A stretch of 64,000 nucleotides of DNA from Pararge aegeria (GCF_905163445.1 NC_053201.1:4536001-4600000); one strand, 5' to 3'. Counted from the stretch's first letter, positions 40,429 through 51,315 are shown. The notes: generated by a model from the letters alone, not told the origin. Numbers and translations: made by a program.

Positions 40429-41068
40429 TTCTAACACGTGTACATAAGTACACGAGCGTTGTTTTTTTTAATTAAAATTTGGGGCAAGCTATCAAGAGGA
40501 ATCGATTTGATGCTCTGTGGTGGGTTTGGTGTGATGAAGTGATAAGACCGCCTCCCTTATTCAACTTCCTTTTTTAGAATTTATACTTTGTGCACAAAAC
40601 GACTTACTTTTAGTGCAGTTCTTTTATAAATTAAATCTATTTGCAAAAACTTTAGATTAGAATCAGAAGTATTGATTTAAAGCAAATCATTACTATTGAA
40701 GCATTCCATTATAATTATAACTTACTGACGTCACAACATGTATGGCGTGGCTGTCACGTGTCAATCGCTAACATAACCTACAATCTAATATCCCACTGCT
40801 GAGGAAAACAATTAGACGCCAATCGTACTATCCTGCTTTAAATTTCACCCACTACCCCCCACGGACAAAAGGTTTGTCATAACCCTACACACCCCACGCT
40901 GCATTCCGTAACTTTGTAGCTCTCATAATAAAATTATTAAGCCGATAAAACAAATAGAGTATAAAGTGTTACTTTTGTCACTGTAGCCTTGTAAGGCGTA
41001 ATGGCGGACATAAATAAGGCGGGAAGGTTTGCCCACATAAACCTGTGTGTCCGTCCTTTTGTACTTTA
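40429..41068. other. No recognised feature
   Basis: 40730-41000 has moderate GC but no repeat modules or frame. Nothing assigned. Confidence 0.4.
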
Positions 41069-41360
41069 CTAGCGGACCCGCGCGACTTCGTCCGCGAATG
41101 CCGGCTAAAATTCAAATTCAAATTCATTTATTTCAAGTAGGCCTACTAGAAAATATTCCTAGTTTGTCGCGGACTGTTTTATGCAACTTTAAAGAAAAAC
41201 AATTCCGACTATACTTCCGTCGTTTGGCGTAACGTTTACCGTTCTTGCATCGCACGCATCAGAATCTCTCAAAAAGGATATTTTTTGCAGTTTTTGCCCG
41301 AGACTCCATGTGAACATTTCATGAAAATCGTTGAAGACGAATCCGAGATTCCAAATATAT
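41069..41360 (-). mobile_element. Helitron-like end split by a short LINE-2 tail
   Basis: ACTAGCGGACCCGCGCGACT then TCGTCCGCG at 41069-41097 is a reversed 3' hairpin-CTAG end. 41106-41150 is a LINE-2 tail (TTCAAATTCATTTATTTCAA). Helitron-like sequence appears to resume (CATTTCATGAAAATCGTTGA) to about 41360, where a TATATA run begins. Confidence 0.55.
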
Positions 41361-41675
41361 ATAAAAATATATATATATATATATATATGTATATGTATAC
41401 AACAATTGCTCGTTTAAAGATATAAGATACTATTAGTCTGGCGACCTCCTGGTAAATTAAAGCTTTCGTTATTCTTTACAATATATTTCAGAAAAGGGTA
41501 ATATTTAAACAAGCCAATTTTGTATATTGATGTGAAACATCTATAGGCGAGGGTAAACCGAATAGTTGGCGTGGCGCTACAGGCCGTGGCGACGCATCGC
41601 CACGATATATGATGGAATATATGTACTATAAGAAGTTAAGTTGTCGCGATTTCAGATAATTTTTTTAAATTTTCC
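41361..41675. other. TATATA run, then unassigned
   Basis: 41361-41397 is an AT dinucleotide microsatellite; 41398-41675 shows nothing recognised except a small CG palindrome (GTGGCGACGCATCGCCAC) at 41585. Confidence 0.45.
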
Positions 41676-41945
41676 GGCCGATTGGCGCAGTTTGCAGCGA
41701 CCCCGCTTTCTGAGTCCAAGGCCGTGGGTTCGATTCCCACAACTGAAAAATGTTTGTGTGATGAGCATGTATGTTTTTCAGTGTCTGGGTGTTTATATGC
41801 ATATTCTAAGTATTTATGTATATGATTCATAAAAATATTCATCAGTCATCTTAGCACCCATAACACAAGCTATGCTTACTTTGGGGCTAGGTGGCGATGT
41901 GTGTATGTCGTAGTATATTTATTTATTTATTAAAAAAAAAAAAAA
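41676..41945 (+). repeat. SINE-A copy, full length with poly-A
   Basis: GGCCGATTGGCGCAGTTTGC, CCGTGGGTTCGATTCCCAC, TTTTTCAGTGTCTGGGTG, ATAACACAAGCTATGCTTAC and GGCGATGTGTGTATG, ending ATTTATTTAT plus about 14 A. Confidence 0.9.
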
Positions 41946-42354
41946 GATTGATTAAACAGTCATTATTTTATAAAACAAATTTGTAATGCTTTATTTATTC
42001 ATTATGCAATGCCATATCTGATTCTTGTCGTAATCCGGTATTTTGCATGCATATAACTATTATTTTATTTTTATTTTTAATATTTTAGTGATTAACGCCC
42101 AAACAGTTTACTTAATACTTAAAATTAGTACAAATAAAATAACACATACACCAATTAAGTAGCCGCTAACAAATCATACGAATACATTGAAATTGACAGC
42201 AAACTTATAACTTAAGAATGAAACTTTTTAATTATTACACTTATAAATCTCGATGTTCACATCTCTCAGGCGTCCTATGAAGGGTCACACATTTTTTTTA
42301 TTGTTGGCAGCTTTACCTGTATAAAGACATAAAATCTATAATAATATAAGATGA
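41946..42354. other. No recognised feature
   Basis: AT-rich, no frame or repeat module. Confidence 0.35.
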
Positions 42355-42512
42355 AAAAGGGTCTACTAATCCGGACTTGGCCAGCGTGACTACGGCCTAA
42401 TCCCTTCTCATTCTGAGAGGAGGTGAGGTGAGGGAGGATTCTGAAGAGCCCAGCAGTGGGCCGATAATGTGCCAACAATCCGCTGTTGATAATGGTGACG
42501 ATGACAATGAGA
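42355..42512 (+). repeat. SINE-C 3' half
   Basis: AATCCGGACTTGGCCAGCGT, CTACGGCCTAATCCCTTCTC and GAGCCCAGCAGTGGGCCGAT, with a GATGACAATGAGAT tail. Head missing. Confidence 0.65.
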
Positions 42513-42837
42513 TAAATAAAGACAATTTTAAAAATTTAAAATATTCTACCTAAGACGGGATTAAAATGAATGTATATTAAAGGTATCGTAATTACTGTTT
42601 TTTAATCTGCCGTCACCGCAGCCAAACAACGTAACAATACTCGTAGATTATCTACTTTATATTTTTTTTTATTGATTGAAGCGATATCCATCCGGTAAAT
42701 GTGGCAAGACCCTAGGGATCTCCAGTAAACATCGGTTAATTTACTGTGACAAAATCATAACTTAAAATGTTACTCATATATTCAATTGTACGGTTTCAAT
42801 TTGTTAACATTATTTTATTAAAAGATTGTAACTCGAT

Positions 42838-43245
42838 ATAAGCACTTATGGCCCAGTGGTTAAAACTTCGGAATCTGAGATTCCCGGCACGCCTCCTAAC
42901 TTTTCAAAGTAACAACCGCCTACGCTGTGGTGAACGCTTTGGTCTTAAGCAGTAGTCACGGGTTCGATCCCAGGCAGAAAAAAATTGAAAATTTTTAATT
43001 ACTGACTATTCTTTGGTTTGGTCGGAGGCTTCGGCCGTGGCTAGGCCACTGTAAGGGCAAAGACGTGTCGCCAAGAGAATTAGCGTTGTACTTAACGTTA
43101 GATGCCGCGTAGAAACAAATAAGTAGCACGGCTTTAACCACTACTGCAATGCCCATAACAGGTTAGCCCGCTACCATTATAGACAACATCATGACAAACT
43201 TCCAGGTGAGATCGCACTCAAGGACTGACTTGGAATGGAATATAA
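42838..43245 (+). repeat. SINE-C head joined to a SINE-B
   Basis: 42848-42906 is SINE-C head (TATGGCCCAGTGGTTAAAAC, CACGCCTCCTAACTTTTCAA). At 42907 it passes straight into SINE-B (GTGGTGAACGCTTTGGTC, CACGGGTTCGATCCCAGGCA, CGTGTCGCCAAGAGAATTAG, GTTAGCCCGCTACCATTATA, CCAGGTGAGATCGCACTC). Confidence 0.7.
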
Positions 43246-43849
43246 ATAGATGCTTTTGAATTTAAAGAATTCAATAGAATAGAGAAGTGAAGGAAAACGT
43301 CGTATCACTTGAATTTTTGCTCATCCCTTCTTTTGCATTTTTTGTAATGATGTAGATAAAGAAAATGATATCGTAGTTAAAAAACTTCGTCTGCACTCTG
43401 TGCATATATTTCCTTAAATCCATTGTAAAAAAAAAATTGAAAACAAAATCTTCAAAAGATAGTCTTACCTGAACAGAAACCCGCCATTTCAAACATGCGA
43501 AGCAAATTCGGACCTCCAAACTTTTAAATAAAAATTAAATATGCAAAGATCTTTATTAAACTCTACATAATTATTTTTATCGCATAACTAACTCCTAATT
43601 AATATACGTAAGACAAGACCTCTCCGAATACTAATGAGTAATGGCAAATACCTACCGAGCGAATTTATAAAAACATAGAAATTCCATTACCTGAATAATT
43701 AATTAGGGGCAGGATTCATTGAATTTTTGTTGTAGTACTTCTTATATCGCGTGTTATCAGATGAGAGTGGATTTTTCCGAATGACACAATGTTATTTGTT
43801 CGCAGATGTAACAGCAGGCTTGGTGAATACGAAAGATGTGGCGTTCTCC
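43246..43849. other. No recognised feature
   Basis: AT-rich. An 82-codon minus-strand frame at 43271 has no recognised motif. Confidence 0.35.
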
Positions 43850-44020
43850 AAAACTCAAAATTCAAAAGTCATTTATTTTAAGTATAAAGTTGGTCCAGTT
43901 TATAAGCAGTTTTGAATTTGATTTGGAAGGCAGATTACACCGAGAAGAGCCGGCAAGAAACTCAGCTGATTGCACTTTTTCAAACTCATTTTACAGTTTA
44001 GAATCTTTTAAATTTTTTAT
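43850..44020 (-). mobile_element. LINE-2 family 3' end
   Basis: ACTCAAAATTCAAAAGTCAT, TTGGAAGGCAGATTACACCG and AGAGCCGGCAAGAAACTCAG on the plus strand, with a deletion between the tail and the GGAAGGC block. Confidence 0.7.
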
Positions 44021-44864
44021 CTATCTATCTATCTCCGCATTACCTAACCAGATGGCGCCACTAATATCCTGCATCGCGCTAATGAACTGCTCACAAAAAT
44101 TTACAATATACAACGTTTAAACGAATTACGAAATAATGTTGAAGAATGCATAAGTATATCTCATAAGGAATCACTTTGTAAAAATATTAAATCAAAAGAA
44201 GCTTATTTATTTTTACATACAAACATATTCAAAACATTCTAAGTGTCAACTTATGACAACCCTATTGAAGGTAAAAGACCGACACGCGCATTGTTCGCTA
44301 CGTATATACATATAGAGCAATGTAGAGCAAAGATCAATGACATTAGTATTAATTCAACTTTAATAAAGGCATTTGCCTGTGTGGGTGTTCACGAGGCTAC
44401 TGATCGTACATTTTTTTTTAATTTTTTTATCACATTTAATTTATATGTCACGCTTTGCTAATGGTATATGCACTCATTATTGACATGCATATCAGTGCAT
44501 GATATCGTGTGTTTTTCTATGTTTTAAAAAGTGTAATATGTATGTGTACTCTTAATAAATAAATGTGTATTTTTAAGCTATGTGTGAGGCAAGGTGCCGA
44601 GATTATGACATCAGATTAGGAATTCAAAGTCATTCCGGACATATAAGGCTAGCTTTAAAGGAAAAATACTCCTTGGAAACAGTACAACTAATTCGGTTTT
44701 AAAATGTCATCCAATAATCAAAACGGCTAATAGAGGCAGCGCCCGGCCAGAACACTGAGCGCCTTTTAATTCTCACACCCCATTTGTTACGCGCAGTCTG
44801 CAGTTATGACAAAAAACTGTAGAGTAGATTTACAATAAAAAAATTTCAAACACTTTCACTGATC
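44021..44864. other. Unassigned; possible LINE 3' end near 44570
   Basis: A TCTA microsatellite lies at 44018-44034. CTCTTAATAAATAAATGTGT at 44549 resembles a LINE poly-A end but has no diagnostic module. The rest is unrecognised. Confidence 0.35.
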
Positions 44865-45003
44865 GATTTCGGCCATGTTGGTCAATCTCCAGAGAGATTT
44901 TCTAACTACGTGGGAAATATAATTGCGCACAAGTGTGCGAAGACACAGGTGCACTCTCTAACCCCTCATCGGACGACACGACACGAACGGAAAAAGGTCA
45001 TGC
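44865..45003 (+). repeat. Dispersed lepidopteran repeat L
   Basis: TCGGCCATGTTGGTCAATCT, GCGCACAAGTGTGCGAAGAC and ACAGGTGCACTCTCTAACCC form a block I recall as recurrent in Lepidoptera. Class unknown; single copy here. GCGCACAAGTGTGCG is itself palindromic. Confidence 0.45.
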
Positions 45004-45459
45004 GAAAAAAATTACAATAAACCAGCGTTGATACATCGTTATCAAGGTAAAACATTCAATTATTTTTTCTACTCTGCTAATCCTTACTTATCCTCTTCAA
45101 AACAAGTGAGGTGTGTGCTGAATTTATTCAATGGCGATACCAAAGTGGCATTAAACTATTAACACGAATTTTGATCTCGGAGCTAAAGATAAAAAGATAC
45201 GTGATATCTTTAGAATTAATCAGCCGTGATATGCATAACGCAACAACCATCTAAAACATACTCGTTAGTACTTACTGTAAATAATACATATAAACAAATG
45301 TGTTTATAATAATAATTAGATTTAATTTATTATCATCATCCTAAGTCTATTTATGTTAACATAAACAACTCTGTCTCTGTGTTAAACCCTAGCTGCTCCA
45401 ATGTAGAGTTTTTGTATGGACAAGTTTTTTTTACGGTATGGTATCGGACCCCAATCCGA
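45004..45459. other. No recognised feature
   Basis: AT-rich; nothing recognised before the RTE fragment. Confidence 0.35.
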
Positions 45460-45660
45460 TGGACGGTTCTCCGAGCTATGTGCCCCGCCTGTTGCCACTT
45501 CAGCTTCGCGACTCTTTGAGCTATATCCATAACTATGGTTCTTCTACGGATCTCCTCATTTCTGAGAGATAGATTAGAGATACTCCGAACATGGCTCTCT
45601 CCATCGACCCTCTCGAGATATGACTCTGAGCCTTCTTTGAGACCCATAGTCAGAAACGTG
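45460..45660 (-). pseudogene. RTE fragment
   Basis: Minus strand reads MGLKEGSESY, then RNEEIRRRTIVMDIAQRVAK and LKWQQAGHIARR, parallel to MGLIRRLRVTQR and IRRRTKVTDIAQRVAKLKWQ in the 13.6-kb element. Both ends are lost and the opening part is shifted out of frame. Confidence 0.75.
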
Positions 45661-46291
45661 GTTGGATAATTGAAAACACGTCTTTAAAAAAAAATTAGAA
45701 CGTTGCGACTCTATGCCACCTCTAATCCCATTGTTTTCCTAATTCCGTCCTCAGTCCTTTCATTTGCTCAATCGCGCGTCGCTTAAGCACATTTCTTTTA
45801 TTTGCACTTTTTCACTTTTTATTTCCCCCTTTAAGGAATGTCGCGTCTACGATTACCTCCACAGTAATTATGTGTCGCAAATTTATTTATTTTCTCCCCT
45901 AGGGGCGGAATGAAAGGTGGAATTCTTTTGACGTTTTTTAAGGTCACGGCAAATTGCCGCGACGTCTTAACAGTTGTTTAGTTAAATTGCGGCGTTTTTA
46001 TGTTCATTGTTTTGTATTCGTTGTAGCGAGTAATTTTATCAATCTATCAATATACTTTGTATATAAAATTAATTTATGATGTTTTTTTTTTGGTGGAATA
46101 AATGGCTCCGCCTTATGAAGAAGTTTTTAAGTGTTCTGTGCAAAGTAATGTGTGTTGTTACAGTTGAAAGAACAATTTCCGAGTTCTGAGCTCGTACATT
46201 CCAAAGCATATTTACCTGAAGTTACTATAACATCTTTGATGAAATTTGTGAATTAGTAATTTCTGAATATTCACTAATCGCTGGTGGACAG
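45661..46291. other. No recognised feature
   Basis: No gene-like frame or repeat module; moderately CG-containing around 45840-45990. Confidence 0.35.
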
Positions 46292-46473
46292 CAGTGGCGT
46301 GTAGAGGGTATGCACAGGGTATGCATATGATATAAAATAAAGAAAATCTGCAGTACGAGTTATAAACACTTAGGCTTTTTATAACTCTTACAATACCTAT
46401 CCTTAAGTTTTTTATAGCCTGTACTGCAGATTTTCTTCATTTTATATCATCTGCATATCTATGCACGGCGCTG
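46292..46473 (+). mobile_element. hAT-type MITE
   Basis: CAGTGGCGTGTAGAGGGTAT at the left, GCAGTACGAGTTATAA and TTATAGCCTGTACTGCAGAT as inverted inner arms, ATGCACGGCGCTG at the right. The right end runs into the palindrome at 46467, and no 8-bp duplication is visible. Confidence 0.7.
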
Positions 46474-46522
46474 AATCTTGAAATACGCCACTGTCCAGTG
46501 GCGTATTTCAAGATTCAGCGCC
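46467..46522. repeat. Perfect palindrome, 27-bp arms
   Basis: GGCGCTGAATCTTGAAATAC plus GCCACTG, spacer TC, then the exact inverse starting CAGTGGCGTATTTCAAGATT. Both inner edges carry the hAT-like CAGTGGCG terminus. Confidence 0.9.
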
Positions 46523-46667
46523 CCGAAAAAGCACAATTGTTAATGATGAAAATGAATGCTGACAATAAAAAGGCATATAAAGCAAGAAACTAAAAAACTA
46601 TTTATTCAAAACTAGAAATGTAGGCGGCGGTTTCTTAAAAGAAAACTCGAAATTACACGTGGCGATA

Positions 46668-46740
46668 AGGCCGCCTTTTGTATACTTCCTACGTGAGAGT
46701 GTAAATAAAAACAATGTTATGTATAGATGTAAATTTAATT
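46668..46740 (+). mobile_element. LINE 3' end, family K, short
   Basis: GGCGATAAGGCCGCCTTTTG and GTGTAAATAAAAACAATG; internal part deleted relative to 62906. Confidence 0.55.
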
Positions 46741-46754
46741 TAATTAATTAATTA

Positions 46755-46860
46755 ATTTCAGTGTCTACTTAGAGTCACAGGTTCAAATCCTGTCGGTGCC
46801 AATTTTTTTTATATGCATTTTAAATTTATAAAATTGATGATTCATCCAAGTGTGGGTAAA
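46755..46860 (+). repeat. SINE-D copy, front half of head missing
   Basis: B box CACAGGTTCAAATCCTGTCG, then TATATGCATTTTAAATTTAT and CAAGTGTGGGTAAAAACACT. Confidence 0.6.
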
Positions 46861-47361
46861 AACACTACTAAAAATTATAAAAAAATAGATAAATATAGAA
46901 ATTTTTACACTCAGGACTCTAGTCGATGATGCTAACGTCTAGACCAACAAGCTATAGCTATAGTAACTGACAGGGTAGGTACTGCCTACTGGTATGCAAT
47001 AATTGCGAGATAGAACCTCAACCGCAATGTCACTGTACTTCAGTTGCGGAGTTATGTAACCGCATAATGCTGCTTAATCATTGCTTCTAGTTGCTGACTA
47101 GTTTGTTAGATTGCAAAACGCTGCCTGTTTTATGCTGTTTGTTTTTTGTCGCGGAACATATCATTAGTTCAACAACTGGCGGTAACACGCTACTAGGTAC
47201 GTTATTATAGAATAGAATACAATAAAATAAAATAACTTTAAATGCCTTTAATACCTGATACAAATAAAAAAAAAAGGTAACAGTGTATTGGCAAAATCTA
47301 AACATAATGCAAATAATCTTGTGAAAAAATTTGAATGTGAAAATCAAATGTAATAAATTTG
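46861..47361. other. No recognised feature
   Basis: AT-rich; no repeat module or motif-bearing frame. Confidence 0.35.
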
Positions 47362-47610
47362 ACGGCCGCAGTTGCTAGTCACCCTGCTTTCTGAACCTAA
47401 GGCTGTGGGTTCAATACCCACATCCGAAAAATGATTGTGTGATGTTATGAATGTTTTTCAGTGTCTGTGTGTTTATCCGCATAATAGTAAGTATTTATGT
47501 TTAACATTTACTATATAACATCTCAGTTATCTTATATAGTAACACACAAGCTACGCTAACTTTGGGGCTACATGGCGATGTGCGTATTGTCGTAATATTT
47601 ATTCAATATT
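47362..47610 (+). repeat. SINE-A copy
   Basis: GACGGCCGCAGTTGCTAGTC, GGCTGTGGGTTCAATACCCA, TTTTTCAGTGTCTGTGTG and CTACATGGCGATGTGCG. The A-box region carries a small deletion. Confidence 0.8.
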
Positions 47611-47664
47611 TGAATGCAATTTTGTTGTAAGAATTCATGAACACTATAAAAGCGATAAACTTTT

Positions 47665-48325
47665 TTTTTTGTTATTCCACTACAAGTTACCCCTTGACTA
47701 CGATCTGATAATTGATGATTCGGTCTAAGATGGTAGCGGGCTAACCTGCTAGAGGTATGGCAGTCATTTAAGCCCATACGTCTAATCGATTTATAAACGT
47801 TTAATTGCTTGGTAGCACGTCTTTGTTGGTAGGGTGCTAAATAGTCACGGCTGTAGCTTCCCACCAGACCACACCAGACAAAATTCCCAAATTGACCCTG
47901 CCGGGAATCGAACCCGGGACTTCAAATTCAAATTCAAAATTCAAATTCAAAATTCATTTATTTCAAGTAGGCCTAATACAAGCACTTTTGAAACGTCAAG
48001 TCTGTCCGTGTGTAGTGAGTCTACCACCGGTTCGGAAGGCAGATTCTACCGAGAAGAAGCCGGCAAGAAACTCAGCAGTTGCTCTTTTCCAACATCAAAA
48101 TTTTACATTTTACATTTTAACATTCATTTTTCTATCTTGTGAGAGATGAAAGCGGAGGCGGATGCTTCCAAGCAACCTTGTCATTAAGAAACTCATCAAT
48201 TGTATAATAACCTCGCTGTAATAAATGTGTTTTAACACATTCTTTAAACTTATGCATTGGTAGGTCCAAAATTCCAATTTCAAACCACAGTGCTCAGCGC
48301 TGAGCCAGCGAGGTCTTCGAAATTA
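47665..48325 (-). repeat. SINE-B copy split by a LINE-2 tail
   Basis: 47668-47921 is reversed SINE-B (ACAAGTTACCCCTTGACTAC, TGGTAGCGGGCTAACCTGCT, CTGCCGGGAATCGAACCCGG). 48271-48325 supplies the missing head (TTTCAAACCACAGTGCTCAG, CGCTGAGCCAGCGAGG). The intervening 349 bp is LINE-2. TTCAAA is common to both edges. Confidence 0.8.
47922..48270 (-). pseudogene. LINE-2 C-terminus and 3' end inserted in SINE-B
   Basis: Minus strand frame: KFKECVKTHLLQRGYYTIDE then FLNDKVAWKHPPPLSSLTR and a stop. The 3' UTR follows and the tail is (TTTGAATTTTGAA)n at 47922-47960. This is the best-preserved LINE-2 piece; it has the same layout as 5490-5860. Confidence 0.85.
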
Positions 48326-48504
48326 GGGGTGAATGCACATTTTATCCTGGAAAAAAGCATAGTTCCCATGGCATAAAGTTAAAGCGTTACAAAATGACAC
48401 GACCAGACAAAATTCAGAAATTATAAATTCCAAATATACCTTGATGATTTTTTTACATAAAAACTTTAATCCGCTTTCCTATATATGTTAAATATACACG
48501 AAAC

Positions 48505-48603
48505 TATTCGAACTAAGCCAGCTTGTGGGCTACGGTCTGAACCCTTCCCATTCTGGGAGTCCCATGTCATGTAGTGGGCCGGTAATGGGTTGATAATAAT
48601 GAT
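48505..48603 (+). repeat. SINE-C 3' end
   Basis: AAGCCAGCTTGTGGGCTACG, TCTGAACCCTTCCCATTCTG and GTAGTGGGCCGGTAATGGGT, then TGATAATAATGAT. The adjoining MITE inserted in this tail. Confidence 0.7.
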
Positions 48604-48733
48604 CAGTGGCGTGCACTTCATACATGCACAAAAGCACTGCTTACCCCAAAATTGGTATATAGCTCTTGTAGGAAGAGGATTTTTGCCACTTATGCAATTT
48701 TCCATCTGTATGCATACCCAGTGCACGCCGCTG
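48604..48733 (+). mobile_element. hAT-type MITE in SINE-C tail
   Basis: CAGTGGCGTGCACTTCATAC to CAGTGCACGCCGCTG. Flanks ATAATGAT (48596-48603) and ATAATAAT (48734-48741) match at 7 of 8. Confidence 0.85.
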
Positions 48734-48856
48734 ATAATAATATACGCATATGTTCCAAGATGATTACTTGTCTGACACGGAAATCAAACTCAGGACCACA
48801 TCTTTCGCAGTCGAACACACTGAGGCAGGCGGTAGCATCTAACATTTTTTAAGTAC

Positions 48857-48900
48857 TAAGCGATGCCCGCGACTTTTTTCGCGCGGAAATTATATTGTGT
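48857..48900 (-). mobile_element. Helitron-like 3' end fragment
   Basis: ACTAAGCGATGCCCGCGACT followed by TTTTTCGCGCGG resembles the reversed hairpin end at 41069, with CTAG mutated to CTAA. Confidence 0.4.
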
Positions 48901-48964
48901 GAAAGATTTAATTTACAACATGGCCCCCTATACATGCCTACAATTATATAATACATACAAACAT

Positions 48965-49106
48965 ATACTACGATAATACACCATCTAGCCCCAAAGTAAG
49001 CGTAGTTTGTGTATACTTAAGTATAATATACAGATACACACAAACATTTTACATTTGTCACGGCCTTGGACTCAGAAAGCAGCGTCGCTGTCCACTGCGC
49101 CAACCA
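48965..49106 (-). repeat. SINE-A copy, internally deleted
   Basis: CCATCTAGCCCCAAAGTAAG, ACACACAAACATTTTACATT and CGCTGTCCACTGCGCCAACC on the plus strand; the TTTTTCAGTGTC block is missing. Confidence 0.75.
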
Positions 49107-49470
49107 CCTGTCTTATTTCTATTTTTTATGTAGGTATATATTGAAGTTTGTTTGCAATAAAGTATTCCTTCTTTCTAATTTACCGCGTATGGTACAAATT
49201 CGTGGCCCTGCTGTAACGGTGTAGGCAAATTAAGCTAACAAGATATAGTTTATTCCGCAGTCAATAAACCCATGATATATTCGCCTGAATGTGATCAGAT
49301 TACCCCATTATCAATGCAGCGGTGTCCCCATTCATACGACAGTTCCGCGGCCGACAGCGCGGCCGTCTCAAATTAATTTCTATGGGGCAATTAAGACGAG
49401 AACCGCGGTTATTTGTAGCACTTTGTACCCACCCTCATATTTATGGGGCAAACTTGGTAAAATAATAATA
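49107..49470. other. Unassigned; LINE-like poly-A near 49160
   Basis: TGCAATAAAGTATTCCTTCT at 49155 resembles a LINE 3' end. 49330-49365 has a CG palindrome (GCGGCCGACAGCGCGGCCG). Nothing else. Confidence 0.35.
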
Positions 49471-49724
49471 ATAAATATACTACGACAATACACACATCCC
49501 CATCTAGCCCCAAAGTAAGCGTAGCTTGTGTTATGGGTTCTTAGGTAGCTATTATTGAATATTTTTATGAATATAATACAAAAAAAAAACTTACAATATA
49601 CAGATAAATACCGAGAAACTGAAAAGCAATCGTGTTCATCACACAAACATTTTCCAGTTGTGGGTATCGAACCCACGGCCTAGGACTCAGAGAGCAGGGT
49701 CACTGCCAGCGCCAGTCGGCCGTC
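49471..49724 (-). repeat. SINE-A copy, full length
   Basis: ATACTACGACAATACACACA, CATCTAGCCCCAAAGTAAGC, ACCGAGAAACTGAAAAGCAA, TTTTCCAGTTGTGGGTATCG and GCCAGTCGGCCGTC on the plus strand. Confidence 0.85.
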
Positions 49725-50119
49725 GAATATAGGTATAGTTGGAATGCGAGGATGTAAAATACTTTATCTACTCACATGCTTTAAATCTTCTATAAAAGAT
49801 TATAAAACAGTTAGCTTATTGTCAACATTAAAACACCCAATGTCATAATAAGCATTATATCATCCAAACGGATGATATGCTAATACGAAAGGTAAATACT
49901 ATGTAAGAAAATAGCCTAGTACTGAAAAGTCAAGTATTATAGTCAATACATCCTTTAGGCTTAGCGGGTAATGTTTTACTGTATCTAAATGCTTTTATGA
50001 TTTGAAAAAGGAACATCGCATGACGTAAATCTGTTCATTCCGATATTGCTATCTCGCTCTAACGTATGATGGCGTCCTTGTCACTCACCAGAGAGTGTCT
50101 GAAGCGCGAACCATAAAGT
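49725..50119. other. No recognised feature
   Basis: AT-rich; TCATCCAAACGGATGATA at 49860 is a small palindrome. No gene. Confidence 0.35.
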
Positions 50120-50173
50120 ATAGATTGTAAAAAAAACCCTCCAAAACATGCAGGGTTTTTTTTTACAATCTAT
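50120..50173. repeat. Near-perfect hairpin, 54 bp
   Basis: ATAGATTGTAAAAAAAACCC plus T opposes A plus GGGTTTTTTTTTACAATCTA, differing only by one base in the A/T run. Loop CCAAAACATGC. Confidence 0.85.
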
Positions 50174-50952
50174 GTGTGGTGAGAAAAGTGGATATTTAAC
50201 TCATTGTTAAAGCAGCCTTCGATTTGGGCGCCCCTAAAACCCTCGCTACACTCAGGATTCTAGTAACAACACCATCGCTACTAGGAGTAACCCTAAAATC
50301 CGTCGTTGGCTTGGGATTTATCCCGGCGCCCGTAACGTAAGACATTTCTTCACCCCTTGTTGAACAGTCTACTATGAATTCCAGTTGAAGTTCTACTATG
50401 ATACGTGGCCAAGGTACAGAATGACAGACAGACATTTTGTTAGTTTTGGCTTTAGTATCGATTATAGAGTGCCCGCCAGAAAATCGAAATATCTTCAAAA
50501 TACGTAAACCGACCAGTTACTGTTTTATATAGTTAACTACATATTTAATTCAAATATGTAGTTATATGTAGTTACATATTTATTTTCAAATTTATTTAAA
50601 TCTGTAGTACGTACCCATAACTACTTACGTGAGTTTTTTTATGTTTGAAATAGTCATAACGGTGCTCGAAACTATATATCTCGTGAATTATATTAAAGAG
50701 TCTTTAAGATGTAGTTTCTAGTCGAAGAAACATTTTTTCCTTCGACAGACTTCTTACGTGTCTAGATAAAGTACACGGGGGACTGTTTTATGCCTTCATG
50801 AATCAACGTCTGTCCAACTTAATATCTCTCATTTAAAATACACCAAGGTTATAGAAAACTAGTCATCCCTTACGCGGTACATTGCCTTTGGAGTGCACTC
50901 CATAAAGGCACAAAGGCACTAATTACAAGACGGCGTTTTATATGCTTTTATT
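50174..50952. other. Unassigned
   Basis: A 100-codon minus-strand frame (50196-50498) lies in moderate-GC sequence (GGCGCCCCTAAAACCCTCGC) that may be a LINE fragment, but I could not place it. 50532-50560 has an inverted pair AACTACATATTT / AAATATGTAGTT. Confidence 0.4.
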
Positions 50953-51200
50953 TTTGTAAACTAGCGGTGCCCTGCGGCATTTTATCCTGAGGAGTTATGT
51001 CCTCTACCTCCAATTATATTCATCAGATTTATACGAAATAATTATTAAAATCGATTCATATTTCAACGGAGTTAACAGAGTTACGGTTTACAATTGTCAA
51101 AGACTTTTATCAACTCTCCCAAGGGAACTGTGCTGAAATTCGGGATAGAAGTATCCTATGGCCTACTTCGTAATGATAGACGGACAAACAGACAAACTCA
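50953..51200 (-). mobile_element. Helitron-like 3' region
   Basis: Plus strand starts ACTAGCGGTGCCCTGCGGCA, the inverse of a GC hairpin followed by CTAG, then ATTAAAATCGATTCATATTT and GAAGTATCCTATGGCCTACT as in related elements. Confidence 0.5.
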
Positions 51201-51315
51201 AGCCCTCCAAAGTTTTAAAACCCTCTCCTGCGAGAGACGAGGGCTGTGGCCAGCATTGGGACGTAAGTAGACAGCTCACCGGAAATGAAGGTAGTATTGA
51301 AAGTGTTCCCCACAA

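Noticed and set aside
41676..41750. tRNA gene
   Set aside because: SINE-A head with the full SINE-A body following; many copies share it.
47834..48149. Overlapping 102- and 85-codon plus-strand frames
   Set aside because: They read across the SINE-B head and antisense of the LINE-2 tail; similar strings recur at 59591 for the same reason.
49330..49365. CG-rich palindrome as an origin or operator
   Set aside because: Short GCGGCC-type palindrome alone; nothing nearby supports a function.
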